A stretch of 64,000 nucleotides of DNA from CAYYIS01 sp964470965 (lineage in GTDB: Bacteria > JAAXHH01 > JABIQT01), in assembly GCA_964470965.1 (NCBI GenBank), contig CAYYIS010000009.1:1-64000 (forward strand), in the 5' to 3' direction. Shown in pieces: positions 18,104 through 26,734 of the stretch (within the stretch, counting starts at the first letter, position 1; each line of letters opens with the position of its first letter). The notes beneath the pieces are model-generated. The model was not told the DNA's origin. It ran no database searches and worked only from the letters and a program-made list of their open reading frames with translations. A program made the translations under genes and the position numbers.

Positions 18104-18446
18104 AGATTGCCGGGTCCAATCAATCCGCTTGACTAAGAATGTAATTTCTTTGGCGTATTTTACGACTCCAACTCTCCATTGACATGTATTGTTCAGCCGC
18201 CGCCGCCGGCAACAAAACAGGGGCGGCAATAGCTTGGATCTCGGTCTGGTATATCGCAGGATCGATTAAGAACCCTTCGCGACAATGCAGTCGGTGGCCA
18301 GGTGTGGATCTATCCGCGATGCTTGCCCATAGGGAGAATCAAGTCGAATACGCTCGGAAGCGGTGCAGTCCAGACACCCTTTTCCCAGATCAGGGCCAGA
18401 TCGGTCGCCGGCCCGCGAATATGTGTGGAGCGGAAAACCATTTTTT
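18104..18446. other. 343-base gap without a recognised gene
   Basis: The stretch between maf and the GT39-like gene contains a GCC-repeat (near 18196-18210) and the inverted pair GCCGCC / GGCGGC (near 18196-18227), without a T-run. I see no tRNA, clear promoter or likely ORF. Confidence 0.45.
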
Positions 18447-19082
18447 TCAGGAGTTCCAACTGGAGAAGCCAGCGCTCTGCCCCCGGCCAGAACTACCTAT
18501 GACGAACAATCGGAGTTCGACTATCAGCCGTGACACGGGGAGGCCGATCACATTGTTGAAGCAGCCTTCTACCCGTTCAACGAGGGCGGCACCTTGGCCT
18601 TGAGCCCCATAGGATCCGGCTTTGTCCATTGGTTCACCCGTAGCGACATAGGCTGAAATTTCATCGTCTGTGCAGGGCCGCATCTGCACCAGGGTCTGCT
18701 CGTGGGCCTGTGTTGAGCGTCCTGTACCGGATTCCACAAGGGCTATTCCGGTGATGACATGGTGGGTCTGTCCTACGAGCCGTTTGAGCATGCGGAAGGC
18801 ATCGTCCACATCCGCAGGTTTGCCCAGCACATCACCGCCCACCACCACAATGGAGTCCGCCCCAAGAACGATACGGCCCGATTCCTTTTGCCGTGACGCC
18901 ACCGCCATTGCCTTCCGAAGTGCCAGGGACCGGGCCCCTTCCGCCGGATCGTCGAATACGGCATCCGACTCATCGACGCCGGAAACCTGTACCTCATAGG
19001 GTATGCCGACCTGAGACAGCAACATAGACCGTCTGGGGGAGCCGGATGCGAGGATGAGTGGTAGATCAATGCTATAATTCAT
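18447..19082 (-). CDS. maf: Maf-family nucleoside-triphosphate pyrophosphatase
   Basis: Maf proteins hydrolyse non-canonical or modified nucleotides (dTTP, UTP, m7GTP, pseudo-UTP) to the monophosphate. The motifs LILASGSPRR, GADSIVV with a following GKP, and DKAGSYGAQGQGA are intact. The protein has 211 residues, slightly longer than usual because of a Ser/Gly-rich C-terminal tail. The start codon overlaps the dtd stop (ATGA), so translation is coupled to dtd. It is the last gene of the nicotinamidase-to-maf string. Confidence 0.95.
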   Translation of the reverse strand: MNYSIDLPLILASGSPRRSMLLSQVGIPYEVQVSGVDESDAVFDDPAEGARSLALRKAMAVASRQKESGRIVLGADSIVVVGGDVLGKPADVDDAFRMLKRLVGQTHHVITGIALVESGTGRSTQAHEQTLVQMRPCTDDEISAYVATGEPMDKAGSYGAQGQGAALVERVEGCFNNVIGLPVSRLIVELRLFVIGSSGRGQSAGFSSWNS

Positions 19083-19519
19083 TTGCTTTCTACTATCAAA
19101 GTTACCGGTCCGTCATTCACAAGAGACACCCGCATGTGGGCACCGAATCGTCCGGTGGCCACGGCAATGCCGTGATGTTTTAGGTGGGTTACGGCCGCCT
19201 CGTACATTGGTTCGGCCATGTCAGGCGGCGCGGCCTTGTCGAACCCCGGGCGCCGGCCTTTACGAGTATCTCCATATAGTGTAAACTGGGATACGGCAAG
19301 GATCTCGCCTCCTATATCCTTGAGAGAAAGGTTCATCTTGCCGTCATTATCCGAAAATATGCGCAGATGGACACATTTGTCCATCACATAGACCACGTCC
19401 TCATCCTTGTCTCCCATCGCGAAACCCATCAGAATCACCAACCCCGGACCGATTTCTCCAACCGTATCACCGTCGACTTTGACATTGGCGCTTTGGACCC
19501 GCTGTACTACAGCACGCAA
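19079..19519 (-). CDS. dtd: D-aminoacyl-tRNA deacylase
   Basis: DTD removes D-amino acids and glycine mischarged on tRNA. The 146-residue length, the SQFTLYGDTRKGRRPGF signature and the C-terminal NDGPVT Gly-cisPro-type loop are all standard. The start is TTG at 19519, eight bases after the GGAG that overlaps the UbiA stop region. The first residues then read MRAVVQRV, exactly as expected for the family. It is coupled downstream to maf by a four-base overlap. Confidence 0.96.
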   Translation of the reverse strand: MRAVVQRVQSANVKVDGDTVGEIGPGLVILMGFAMGDKDEDVVYVMDKCVHLRIFSDNDGKMNLSLKDIGGEILAVSQFTLYGDTRKGRRPGFDKAAPPDMAEPMYEAAVTHLKHHGIAVATGRFGAHMRVSLVNDGPVTLIVESK

Positions 19520-19523
19520 TCTT

Positions 19524-20336
19524 TTATCTCCCGAGAACCACAGCCATCACTCCGATAACCATGTTTGCCTTCAGAATACGACTCAAGCGTCCCGCATTGT
19601 CCGGACTTGTATCACGCCAGATAGACCAGAGTACATAGGCCAGGATCAGGTTCACCAGTGACACCAGGGCCAGATACCGCATACCGAACACACCGGCACC
19701 GTACGGCCATATCGTCGCTGCCATCAGAAACAGAAAGGTCACTGTGATGATGAGACGGGCGGATGACACACCAAACCGGATGGGCGCAGAAACCACATGG
19801 CCGGCCCTATCGCCGGGGATATCTTCCATGTCCTTGAGGATCTCCCGGCCGAAGTGGAACAGAAAGGCGAAGCCGGTGGGGATCAGCGTGTGCAGAACGT
19901 CGGTGCCGAGCAGTCCACCATATACAAATGCCAGCGATGCTGCGCCACAGGCGACCAGGTTGCCGATCAACAAATGGCGTTTGAGGTTGATGTTGTAAAG
20001 AACCGTCAGGGCAACAGCACCGGTGGCAATTATTACATGACTTGGTCCCAAGAATACGGCAATGGCTGTCCCGGTTGTATACATAACCACTGCCAGCCAA
20101 CCAGCTGTTTTTCCCGATACCCGCCCTGAGGCCAGAGGTCGCTCCGGTTTGTTGTGCCTATCGATATCCACATCGCAAACATCATTCAGCACATTGGCGC
20201 CTGCACACAGACACCAGCCAGAGGCCATCGCCAGAAGTACAGAAAACTTCAGTATCTCGCTATCAGCGATGTAAACCCCCGCCAACACCGATAATGAGGC
20301 GATCATACAGTTAACGGGACGTGTCAGGGAACCCAT
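19524..20336 (-). CDS. UbiA prenyltransferase, DGGGP-synthase-like
   Basis: This 270-residue polytopic enzyme has both aspartate motifs of UbiA prenyltransferases, NVLNDVCDVDIDRHNKPERP (first) and REILKDMEDIPGDRAG (second). The RPVNC start and the REIxKDxEDxxGD form are typical of digeranylgeranylglyceryl-phosphate synthase, which attaches the second geranylgeranyl chain in archaeal ether lipids. Its start is one base after the geranylgeranyl reductase stop, which supports a joint isoprenoid-lipid role. A quinone or other prenylation is the main alternative. About eight or nine membrane helices are visible. Confidence 0.85.
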   Translation of the reverse strand: MGSLTRPVNCMIASLSVLAGVYIADSEILKFSVLLAMASGWCLCAGANVLNDVCDVDIDRHNKPERPLASGRVSGKTAGWLAVVMYTTGTAIAVFLGPSHVIIATGAVALTVLYNINLKRHLLIGNLVACGAASLAFVYGGLLGTDVLHTLIPTGFAFLFHFGREILKDMEDIPGDRAGHVVSAPIRFGVSSARLIITVTFLFLMAATIWPYGAGVFGMRYLALVSLVNLILAYVLWSIWRDTSPDNAGRLSRILKANMVIGVMAVVLGR

Positions 20337-20337
20337 T

Positions 20338-21522
20338 CTATTTACCTATAGATGCAAACATCCTAACCACGTCGAAAAGGATACCCGGCTGGTGACGCAG
20401 CACCGTCATGAACATATCCCGCAACGTCGGACTTTCTTTTTTTCGGAGTTTCAAGGCTGTGGCATTCAGCGTTTCATCCGTGAGCTTTGAGACCGCCTCC
20501 TTGACGCGATACACGCGTTTCTGGTGATTGCCATACGCCTCGTCCCATTCTTTACGATATTTCGATAGGCCCTTCTTCGAATAATCACCGTCTTGAATGG
20601 CCTCTGCGCACACCCTGCCGGCGATTTCACCTGCGATCATAGCCGTCCCGATTCCGCCACCGCTTATGGGGTTAACCTGATGGGCTGCGTCACCGACTAC
20701 CATGACTCCGTCGCCGACGATATCATCGAGGGTGGTCGCTACTGGGACACTGCCTACTACCATGGCCAGGGGAGTGCTGTCCGGAAAACGTTTTTCTATA
20801 AAATCATGCAGGTAGGCCGTGGACGATTTTTGCCGGGTGTATCGACCGCAGACGCCGATACCCACGTTGGCAGTGTCTGCTGTTTTGGGAAAGATCCATG
20901 CGTATCCACCGGGCGCTACACCGCGCCCGACAAAAAACTCACAGTAACCTTTGTCTGTCAGGACATTATCCAGCAGATACTGTGTCGTCACCTCGAGATC
21001 CCGAAGGGCGATCAATGTTTTGATGCCGGCCCACCGGGCTACCCGCGACTCCACACCGTCCGCCGCGATGACCACTTTGCAGCGAACCGTACTCTCTCGT
21101 CCTCGGGTGAGAATCTTGACGCCGCATGGACGATCACCATCGAATTCAAGGCCGGTGGCACACGTACTCACCCTGATTTCGGCACCTGCTTTTCCAGCAA
21201 GGTTGGCCAGCTCCCGGTCAAACACGCGGCGTTCCAGCACATATCCCATGCCTTCTTCTGTGAACTCTACGCTTTCACCGGAAGGCGCATACAATCGGAC
21301 GCCTTCAATCTTGGCTGAAATCCAGCGGGGGTCAGGATCAAGATACCTATGAATTACATCTGCTCCGATGCCTTCGGCACAACGAACTGGAACGCCGATC
21401 TCCCGATCCTTCTCGATCATCAGCACATCCATTCCGTTCTCTGCTGCAGCCCAGGCGGTCATGGCTCCACCCGGGCCACCTCCCACAACCACCACATCAA
21501 ATGATTCCTTTGTCGAAAACAT
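20338..21522 (-). CDS. Geranylgeranyl reductase family flavoprotein
   Basis: This 394-residue FAD enzyme begins VVVVGGGPGGAMTAW (dinucleotide fold), carries the PVRCAEGI segment with the active-site cysteine typical of archaeal digeranylgeranyl-glycerophospholipid reductases, and has the GYAWIFPK substrate motif and the GDAAHQVNPISGGGIG FAD motif. Such enzymes saturate the double bonds of geranylgeranyl chains. It lies directly before the UbiA gene and 24 bases after pncB. A GAGGTAG ribosome-binding site is a little far from ATG 21522. The pair resembles the archaeal membrane-lipid enzymes reported from FCB bacteria. Confidence 0.9.
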   Translation of the reverse strand: MFSTKESFDVVVVGGGPGGAMTAWAAAENGMDVLMIEKDREIGVPVRCAEGIGADVIHRYLDPDPRWISAKIEGVRLYAPSGESVEFTEEGMGYVLERRVFDRELANLAGKAGAEIRVSTCATGLEFDGDRPCGVKILTRGRESTVRCKVVIAADGVESRVARWAGIKTLIALRDLEVTTQYLLDNVLTDKGYCEFFVGRGVAPGGYAWIFPKTADTANVGIGVCGRYTRQKSSTAYLHDFIEKRFPDSTPLAMVVGSVPVATTLDDIVGDGVMVVGDAAHQVNPISGGGIGTAMIAGEIAGRVCAEAIQDGDYSKKGLSKYRKEWDEAYGNHQKRVYRVKEAVSKLTDETLNATALKLRKKESPTLRDMFMTVLRHQPGILFDVVRMFASIGK

Positions 21523-21546
21523 TTAATAAAACTACCTCATATTAGG

Positions 21547-22815
21547 TTAGTACACGCATCTTTCATTCAGTGCACCGGCGTATCCGAAAATTGATTTGTA
21601 CAGATCGATCACATCTGCAGGACCATTAGCTTTGGCCAGATTGTCCGACAGTTTTACAGTTGGATTGCCGCTTGCATCTACCGCCTTCACGACCAGAGAC
21701 AGCGGTTTGTAGCCCACGTCGTTGGTTAGATTTGTACCCCAGCCGAAGGCGCTTTGCATCCTGCCGTCTATGTAGCATACAATCTCGACAATGGTCTCGA
21801 GCGTAAGGCCGTCGCTGAATACGGCCAGACGGGTTTTCGGATCGATGCCGTGGCCTTCATAGAACCGTATTACCTTATCCACAAAGTCAAACGGACTCCC
21901 GGAATCCTGCCGCTGGCCTTTCCACTGTGCAGCATGGTCTGCCGTCAGGTCCCGCACCGCGAAATCTGTGCCGAAGGTGTCGGTGAGGACGATCGACAGC
22001 GGAGCGCCGTATTCGTCCCACCAGGCGTCAATGACCCGGCTGTGGGATGCGGCGATTGCTTCCGGCGTACCCTCGGTGGCGTGGGCGTGAGCTGCCAGGA
22101 CCATGTACAGCTCATGGCCCATGGTTCCGGAAGGCTGTAATCCGGTTTCCCGGGCCAGTGCCACGTTTGAGGTGCCGAGCAACTGGTCCGGGACCGCCTC
22201 TGCAAGCCTCCGCACCACCTGGGCCTGCCAGTCCCCACTGAACCGGCGACGTGTTCCGAATTCGCTGAACTTGATATTCGGCCGATTTGTGATGCCCTGA
22301 ATTTTGTCTTCGAGTCGCCCCATACCGACTCGGTGTGCTTCCTGAGGTGCATTCGGGCCGCCCTGCGCCAGTTTCGCCCGGAAGTACAGCTCATTGACAA
22401 TCGCCAGTGCGATGGTCTCCCAGAGCGAGACATCAACCCATGGGCCGTGGAATTGAAGATAGAGCTGACCATCTACCGCATTCAGGTCATACGAAGGCAG
22501 CCTGAATTGGGACAGATAATCAAGAAAATCCCTGTTGGGAAATAATCGGATGTCATCGACGGTGATCCCTGCCACATAATCCAGCTCCTCACTCGCAAAC
22601 CGTAGTGATCGTGCATGATCCAGCTCATCTCGCAATGCCTCCGGCTCGATCCAGTCCGCAAGCCGGAGTGAGGCAGTCCGGTTTTTAAATGCAAAAGTCA
22701 CAGGGATTTGAGGATAGCGGTGATATATGAACTGCAACATCGTAAGTTTGTATAGGTCGACATCGAGGAGCGACTGCATCACAGGTTGCTCGGTTTTCGA
22801 ATTCTGACTCGGCAT
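21547..22815 (-). CDS. pncB: Nicotinate phosphoribosyltransferase
   Basis: This enzyme makes nicotinate mononucleotide from nicotinate and PRPP, the first committed step of the Preiss-Handler pathway. The 422-residue protein begins LLDVDLYKLTM, carries FSEFGTRRR and has the phospho-accepting histidine in SGTMGHEL. VKLSDNLAKANG lies near the C-terminus. It starts three bases after the nadD-nadK stop with no obvious ribosome-binding site, so it is probably translated by re-initiation. Upstream genes supply its substrate (nicotinamidase) and use its product (NadD). Confidence 0.95.
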   Translation of the reverse strand: MPSQNSKTEQPVMQSLLDVDLYKLTMLQFIYHRYPQIPVTFAFKNRTASLRLADWIEPEALRDELDHARSLRFASEELDYVAGITVDDIRLFPNRDFLDYLSQFRLPSYDLNAVDGQLYLQFHGPWVDVSLWETIALAIVNELYFRAKLAQGGPNAPQEAHRVGMGRLEDKIQGITNRPNIKFSEFGTRRRFSGDWQAQVVRRLAEAVPDQLLGTSNVALARETGLQPSGTMGHELYMVLAAHAHATEGTPEAIAASHSRVIDAWWDEYGAPLSIVLTDTFGTDFAVRDLTADHAAQWKGQRQDSGSPFDFVDKVIRFYEGHGIDPKTRLAVFSDGLTLETIVEIVCYIDGRMQSAFGWGTNLTNDVGYKPLSLVVKAVDASGNPTVKLSDNLAKANGPADVIDLYKSIFGYAGALNERCVY

Positions 22816-22818
22816 CGG

Positions 22819-24213
22819 TCACGTCGTAATTTGGGGAAATTGCAGAAGGGAGAGCTTTTCCGCCACGTCGTAATCCCGTGCAAATGCTAATTCCACCGAA
22901 GCCACCCGGCTCGTCCGAATGCGCATGGCAGTGATGGACCGGCTCTCCTCTCCATCCATGTACCCGCGGATGGGCCTTTTATTACTTTCGAGGGATCTGA
23001 ATTCTATGGTGGAGCCCAACGGTAAAACGACCGGTTCCCAGAGAGGGGGATCCGTCACGTTGGAGCCCACCAGTACCAGGGCCGGCACCCCGACCGGCAA
23101 TGCGGGCGCGCCCATGGCATGAGCGTATGCGGTAGAGCCCGCTGCCGTGGCAACCAGCACGCCGTCGCATACAAGTCTCGGGATGCGTATCTCGTCGTTC
23201 ACACGCACCTCGACCCAGGCTGTTTGACCCTCCTGCCGTTCCACCCAGCTATCGTTGAACGCGAACGCGCCTTCCCAGGGCCCACCTTCCTGCTTCTGTG
23301 TTTCTACATACAGCAATGGCAAATGCCATATGGTAAGATCTGAAAACGGATCCGAAAGATCCAAAACGTCCGGCTGGTTGAGCAGGAAACCCCGATGGCC
23401 GGCATTGATTCCAATGAAGGGCAATCGCCGGCGCCAGGAGCTCCGGATCGCGTGCAGCATGGTGCCATCACCGCCTACCGTAACGATCACATTGGGATCC
23501 GGATGGCGGTATGGTTCTAACTTGGCGGCAATCTTTCTCGCATCTTCATTCCGCGGGTCGCAGATCAGGTCCACCCTGGGCTCTATCCTCTGTACCGGAA
23601 CGCTTGTGGCTGGCGCCTGGCCCCGGTACAGTCCATAACGATCGATACACTGGGATACCCGGGGCAGCACATGGCCCTCCGGAACTGCAGATCGATTAAA
23701 AACCGCATTCCGGATTTCAGAACTGGCGCCGTATTTGGTCCGGCGGATCACCTCACTCCTCGGAGGAAGATCCTCTTCGGAAAAATCATATCCACCCCGA
23801 GACACCACGAGGAAGGGAGAGTTTGCCCAAAGTGATTCACCATTTACCCATTCCCGGTGGATGGTTGATCTCCCGTCCCGTCCCCCGAGAATCAGATCGG
23901 ATCCGACGACGATCCACACCTCACCGGACGATGCATACCGTTCTACCAGCTGATACGTTCTGGTAAAGACGGTCAACTCCAGGTCAGTCAGGTCCACTGT
24001 AACCTTGGGGATGCCTTCGAATGTCATGTCGACCATCACCGCCCTATGGATCGATGGGATATCGTTTACCGTGAGCTTGTCGGGCCGCGGGCCGCATGGA
24101 ACCACCACCACTTCATCGAACAATGTGGATGCCTCCGCTACGATCTCTCGATGCGCGCTGGTGGGCGGATCGAAACTTCCCCCGAAAAGGGCGATACGTT
24201 TGGTCACTGACAT
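22819..24213 (-). CDS. nadD-nadK: Fused NaMN adenylyltransferase and NAD kinase
   Basis: This 464-residue protein joins two NAD enzymes. Residues 1 to about 190 form a nucleotidylyltransferase with GGSFDPPTSAH (11-21) and SSEIR (164-168). The rest is an NAD kinase with GGDGTMLHA (247-255), the NDSW segment and ATAAGSTAY. The nucleotidyltransferase motif normally has H-x-G-H, and here it is T-S-A-H, similar to the DPPTAGH form I recall from cyanobacterial homologues. I start at ATG 24213. A GTG at 24261 is in frame but lacks a ribosome-binding site. Together with nicotinamidase and pncB it would take nicotinamide to NADP, with NAD synthetase needed elsewhere. Confidence 0.9.
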   Translation of the reverse strand: MSVTKRIALFGGSFDPPTSAHREIVAEASTLFDEVVVVPCGPRPDKLTVNDIPSIHRAVMVDMTFEGIPKVTVDLTDLELTVFTRTYQLVERYASSGEVWIVVGSDLILGGRDGRSTIHREWVNGESLWANSPFLVVSRGGYDFSEEDLPPRSEVIRRTKYGASSEIRNAVFNRSAVPEGHVLPRVSQCIDRYGLYRGQAPATSVPVQRIEPRVDLICDPRNEDARKIAAKLEPYRHPDPNVIVTVGGDGTMLHAIRSSWRRRLPFIGINAGHRGFLLNQPDVLDLSDPFSDLTIWHLPLLYVETQKQEGGPWEGAFAFNDSWVERQEGQTAWVEVRVNDEIRIPRLVCDGVLVATAAGSTAYAHAMGAPALPVGVPALVLVGSNVTDPPLWEPVVLPLGSTIEFRSLESNKRPIRGYMDGEESRSITAMRIRTSRVASVELAFARDYDVAEKLSLLQFPQITT

Positions 24214-24384
24214 AAGGTTCTCTTTACGATCAAACGGGTATGCAGGTATATGGCTTTGCACCGAAACTAAACATTGTAGACGTACTTGTCAACAGGCAGA
24301 TGATGGCTCAATTGCCTCGGCGTTCTCTTGTGCTCCTAATTCACTACCGGCCGCGCCCATTAAGCGGCACGGATGCCTGGCAGC

Positions 24385-25425
24385 CTAATTGCCAATGCCC
24401 GGCCAGTCCCCGACCGGGTCCGTCGACTTCACAACATGTATCCCGGCATCGGCAAACCGTTGGAACGCTTCATCCGCCTGATCCGAAAAGTCGATGACGC
24501 CGGGCACCACCACCGGGGAAGTGCAGTCTTCGAGCAGGTAAACTTTCCTGGCCAGGGATTGGTCCTGGCCACGAATTTCGGCCAGAAGATCGTCGATAGT
24601 CCAGGCAACACAGTGACTTTTCGCCTGTCCTGCAATGATAATGACGTCGTATTGCATCAGCTTCTTGATGAACCCTGCATTCTTCTTCGCGATTGGCCGT
24701 CCATCCGGGCCGTCCTGTACCTCTGGACGCAACACGGAATAGTTCTCCGTAAGGGGATTGCTGCCCTTGATTTCGAACCCGGTCTGACTGTTGCGTACCA
24801 AATTATGGAAAAATAAAGCCTCCTCCACCGACGCCACCAGCGCGTGACCGATCCCCCCTAGCATCGCGTGGTACGGCCAGACCATGAGCGGGTATTTTCC
24901 TCCGTCGGTCAACTGGTTTACATAATGAATGGCGTGTTTCTGAAGGTCGGCGTAGTCACCTGCGGCGATGGAGGCAGTTACGGCCGGATTAACCTTCCAA
25001 ACGCCTCCGAGTATGTCATCGAGTGAGATAATGGTCTGTGCGCCCACCGGATGTTCTCCCTCATTATCGACCCAGAAGATAGGGTGGAAGATCTGCATGG
25101 CCGTGTGGGTGTCCATGGTCGGATCGATTTCTGTGATCATATCGAGATTTCGGTAAATGAATTCACACAGACGGATATTATCCTCCACCGCACCGTTGCC
25201 GCTTCTGCCGCCCACGAAGAGCTCGAAGCCGGGGACGCAGAATGAATTCTGGCAATCGATCGGCATCAGGCAGATACGCTTCTCATCACCGGCAGCAGGT
25301 TTTATATCATGCCGGGTTGCCCACGTCCGCGCAGTATCCGCGAGCACCTGGTATTCAACCCGTCGGACCTGTCCGACGGCTACCGGGTCGAAATAGAATG
25401 GTACAGGTAACGTTCTTTCGGCCAT
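24385..25425 (-). CDS. pncA: Nicotinamidase (isochorismatase-fold)
   Basis: Nicotinamidase releases nicotinate and ammonia from nicotinamide. The triad of this fold is visible: D57 in MPIDCQNSFC, a lysine near 177 (GGKYPLMVWPYHAM) and the nucleophile C272 in GQAKSHCVAWT. D105 and H107 (DTHTAM) fit the metal site. At 346 residues it is well over the usual 200, with an added N-terminal segment and an insert before the lysine, so a different amidase or isochorismatase activity is possible. The NAD genes that follow make nicotinamidase the best reading. AGAGGAG precedes ATG 25425. Confidence 0.85.
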   Translation of the reverse strand: MAERTLPVPFYFDPVAVGQVRRVEYQVLADTARTWATRHDIKPAAGDEKRICLMPIDCQNSFCVPGFELFVGGRSGNGAVEDNIRLCEFIYRNLDMITEIDPTMDTHTAMQIFHPIFWVDNEGEHPVGAQTIISLDDILGGVWKVNPAVTASIAAGDYADLQKHAIHYVNQLTDGGKYPLMVWPYHAMLGGIGHALVASVEEALFFHNLVRNSQTGFEIKGSNPLTENYSVLRPEVQDGPDGRPIAKKNAGFIKKLMQYDVIIIAGQAKSHCVAWTIDDLLAEIRGQDQSLARKVYLLEDCTSPVVVPGVIDFSDQADEAFQRFADAGIHVVKSTDPVGDWPGIGN

Positions 25426-25627
25426 GATGTATCTCCTCTATGCCTGAACCCCGGCCCCTTGTCCGAATGGGATGGGAGTACGTGAGCCGGTGTGTTGAAA
25501 CAAACCCGAAAAGAGTTTTGAATCACTCGAACATGATTCGATGTCGGGGACTACAATGCTTCGGCCCTGTCGGATTCGCCAACATCCTGTTTTCGCAAAC
25601 CTCAAATTCCCATTGCTCAATACATTA

Positions 25628-25642
25628 GTGTAATAAATACAC
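25628..25642. promoter_or_regulatory. Palindrome at the predicted start of the NAD operon
   Basis: GTGTA-ATAAA-TACAC is a perfect inverted repeat of five-base arms around five bases. It abuts the -10 box of the minus-strand promoter and covers the predicted transcription start. Its position is what one expects for a repressor operator, but no regulator is known from the sequence. Confidence 0.3.
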
Positions 25643-25670
25643 AATATATGTTTGAGGAAGGCTGTGTCAA
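25643..25670 (-). promoter_or_regulatory. Promoter of the nicotinamidase operon
   Basis: On the minus strand TTGACA (25670 to 25665) and TATATT (25648 to 25643) are 16 bases apart. Transcription would begin near 25636 and give a leader of about 210 bases before pncA. The leader has no recognised riboswitch in my reading. Confidence 0.5.
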
Positions 25671-25735
25671 GGAGTTTCAACAAAAGCGGTTTCTCCTGCA
25701 CCCACTACGTTATTAAATACTTTATACCTTTGCGG

Positions 25736-25764
25736 TTGATTCGATTCATGAAATATCATATAAT
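25736..25764 (+). promoter_or_regulatory. Sigma-70-type promoter of the TIM-barrel/DUF4037 genes
   Basis: TTGATT at 25736-25741 and a perfect TATAAT at 25759-25764 are 17 bases apart. The same TTGATT-17-TATAAT arrangement occurs in front of the Gfo/Idh gene at 55712. The gene starts at 25819, about 48 bases after the predicted start of transcription. Confidence 0.6.
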
Positions 25765-25790
25765 TTACAGGCCCGTGTATAATTTACAGG
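25759..25790 (+). repeat. Two 13-base direct repeats carrying the -10 box
   Basis: TATAATTTACAGG occurs exactly twice, at 25759-25771 and 25778-25790, 19 bases apart. Each copy contains a perfect TATAAT. Only the first has a good -35 box at the right distance. The repeat could be a duplicated promoter or a pair of binding sites for a regulator. Confidence 0.55.
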
Positions 25791-25818
25791 AATCGTTTAC
25801 TAAAAGGAGCCAAGTGAA

Positions 25819-26625
25819 ATGGCGTTGAAAATGGGATATGCCACGATACGCTGGCGGGAGCCTGATCTGGAGAAGGCTTTGCCGGAACTCAAGAAAGCGG
25901 GATGGGATGGCTGGGAGGGCCGGTTGCCACTGAACTGGTTGGGGCCGCCCAATCGTTTGCGGCGTATCTGTGACGACGCGGACATGCCTTTGTGTGTATT
26001 CACCGCAAACGGCACCCCAGATAATCGGGACTGGGCGCTCGTGGAAAATAACAAGCGCCGAATGGATTTTGCGGCGGAGATGGGCGTGGACTGTTTCATG
26101 TTCATGAGCGGCCCCGGACCGGAGGGAAGGGACGTAACCCCCGACGATATCAAATACGCTGCCGAGGGCGCCGAGCACTGGGCTGAGTATGCGGCGGAGA
26201 TCGGTCTGGAAATAAGCTATCACATCCATACTAACCTGCTGGTGGATTCTGCCGAAGACTGGAAGCTGTATATGAGTCTGCTCAGGAAAGCGAAGTTATG
26301 CATCGATGTTTCCCACGCAGAGCTATGGTGTTGCGATCCGGTGGAATCCATCATCGATTTCTGGTCCCAGCTCAACTACATCCATCTTCAGGATTATTCC
26401 TCCTGCACCATCCGTGAACGGGGCCGTTATAATCCGGCCTGGGTAGCCGTGGGTGAGGGCGAGTGCCTGGATTTCTCCGGCGTGCTGAAAACACTTGATG
26501 ACCGCAAGTTTACCAGATGGGTTACCAGCTGCCCCGGCGAACCCCCTCCTGGCGGCCAGGACGCGGTCACCGAAGCACGCCGCAGTGTTGAAATGCGGGA
26601 ATATCTGCGAGGGCTCGGGTATTAA
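25819..26625 (+). CDS. Xylose-isomerase-like TIM-barrel protein
   Basis: This 268-residue protein belongs to the sugar-phosphate isomerase/epimerase (AP-endonuclease-2-like) TIM-barrel group. Candidate metal ligands are a histidine in ISYHIHTN (near 135), D163 and H165 in CIDVSHAELW, and H189 in YIHLQDY. The family isomerises or epimerises sugars and keto-acids or dehydrates cyclitols. The ATG follows AAAAGGAG. It leads a three-gene set with a DUF4037 protein and a second TIM-barrel protein. Substrate is unknown. Confidence 0.88.
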   Translation: MALKMGYATIRWREPDLEKALPELKKAGWDGWEGRLPLNWLGPPNRLRRICDDADMPLCVFTANGTPDNRDWALVENNKRRMDFAAEMGVDCFMFMSGPGPEGRDVTPDDIKYAAEGAEHWAEYAAEIGLEISYHIHTNLLVDSAEDWKLYMSLLRKAKLCIDVSHAELWCCDPVESIIDFWSQLNYIHLQDYSSCTIRERGRYNPAWVAVGEGECLDFSGVLKTLDDRKFTRWVTSCPGEPPPGGQDAVTEARRSVEMREYLRGLGY

Positions 26626-26734
26626 GAGGCGACAAAAATGCGGATTGGTTGTTGAAGATTTGAATTGCCATTCGTACAAAAAAAATGATAGGTTTTAACT
26701 TGAGCAACAGGCAGTATCTTTTGTGGAGAATTAC

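Noticed and set aside
18104..18229. N-terminal extension of the GT39-like protein to TTG 18229
   Set aside because: The added Arg/Cys-rich tail is not typical, and TTG has no ribosome-binding site.
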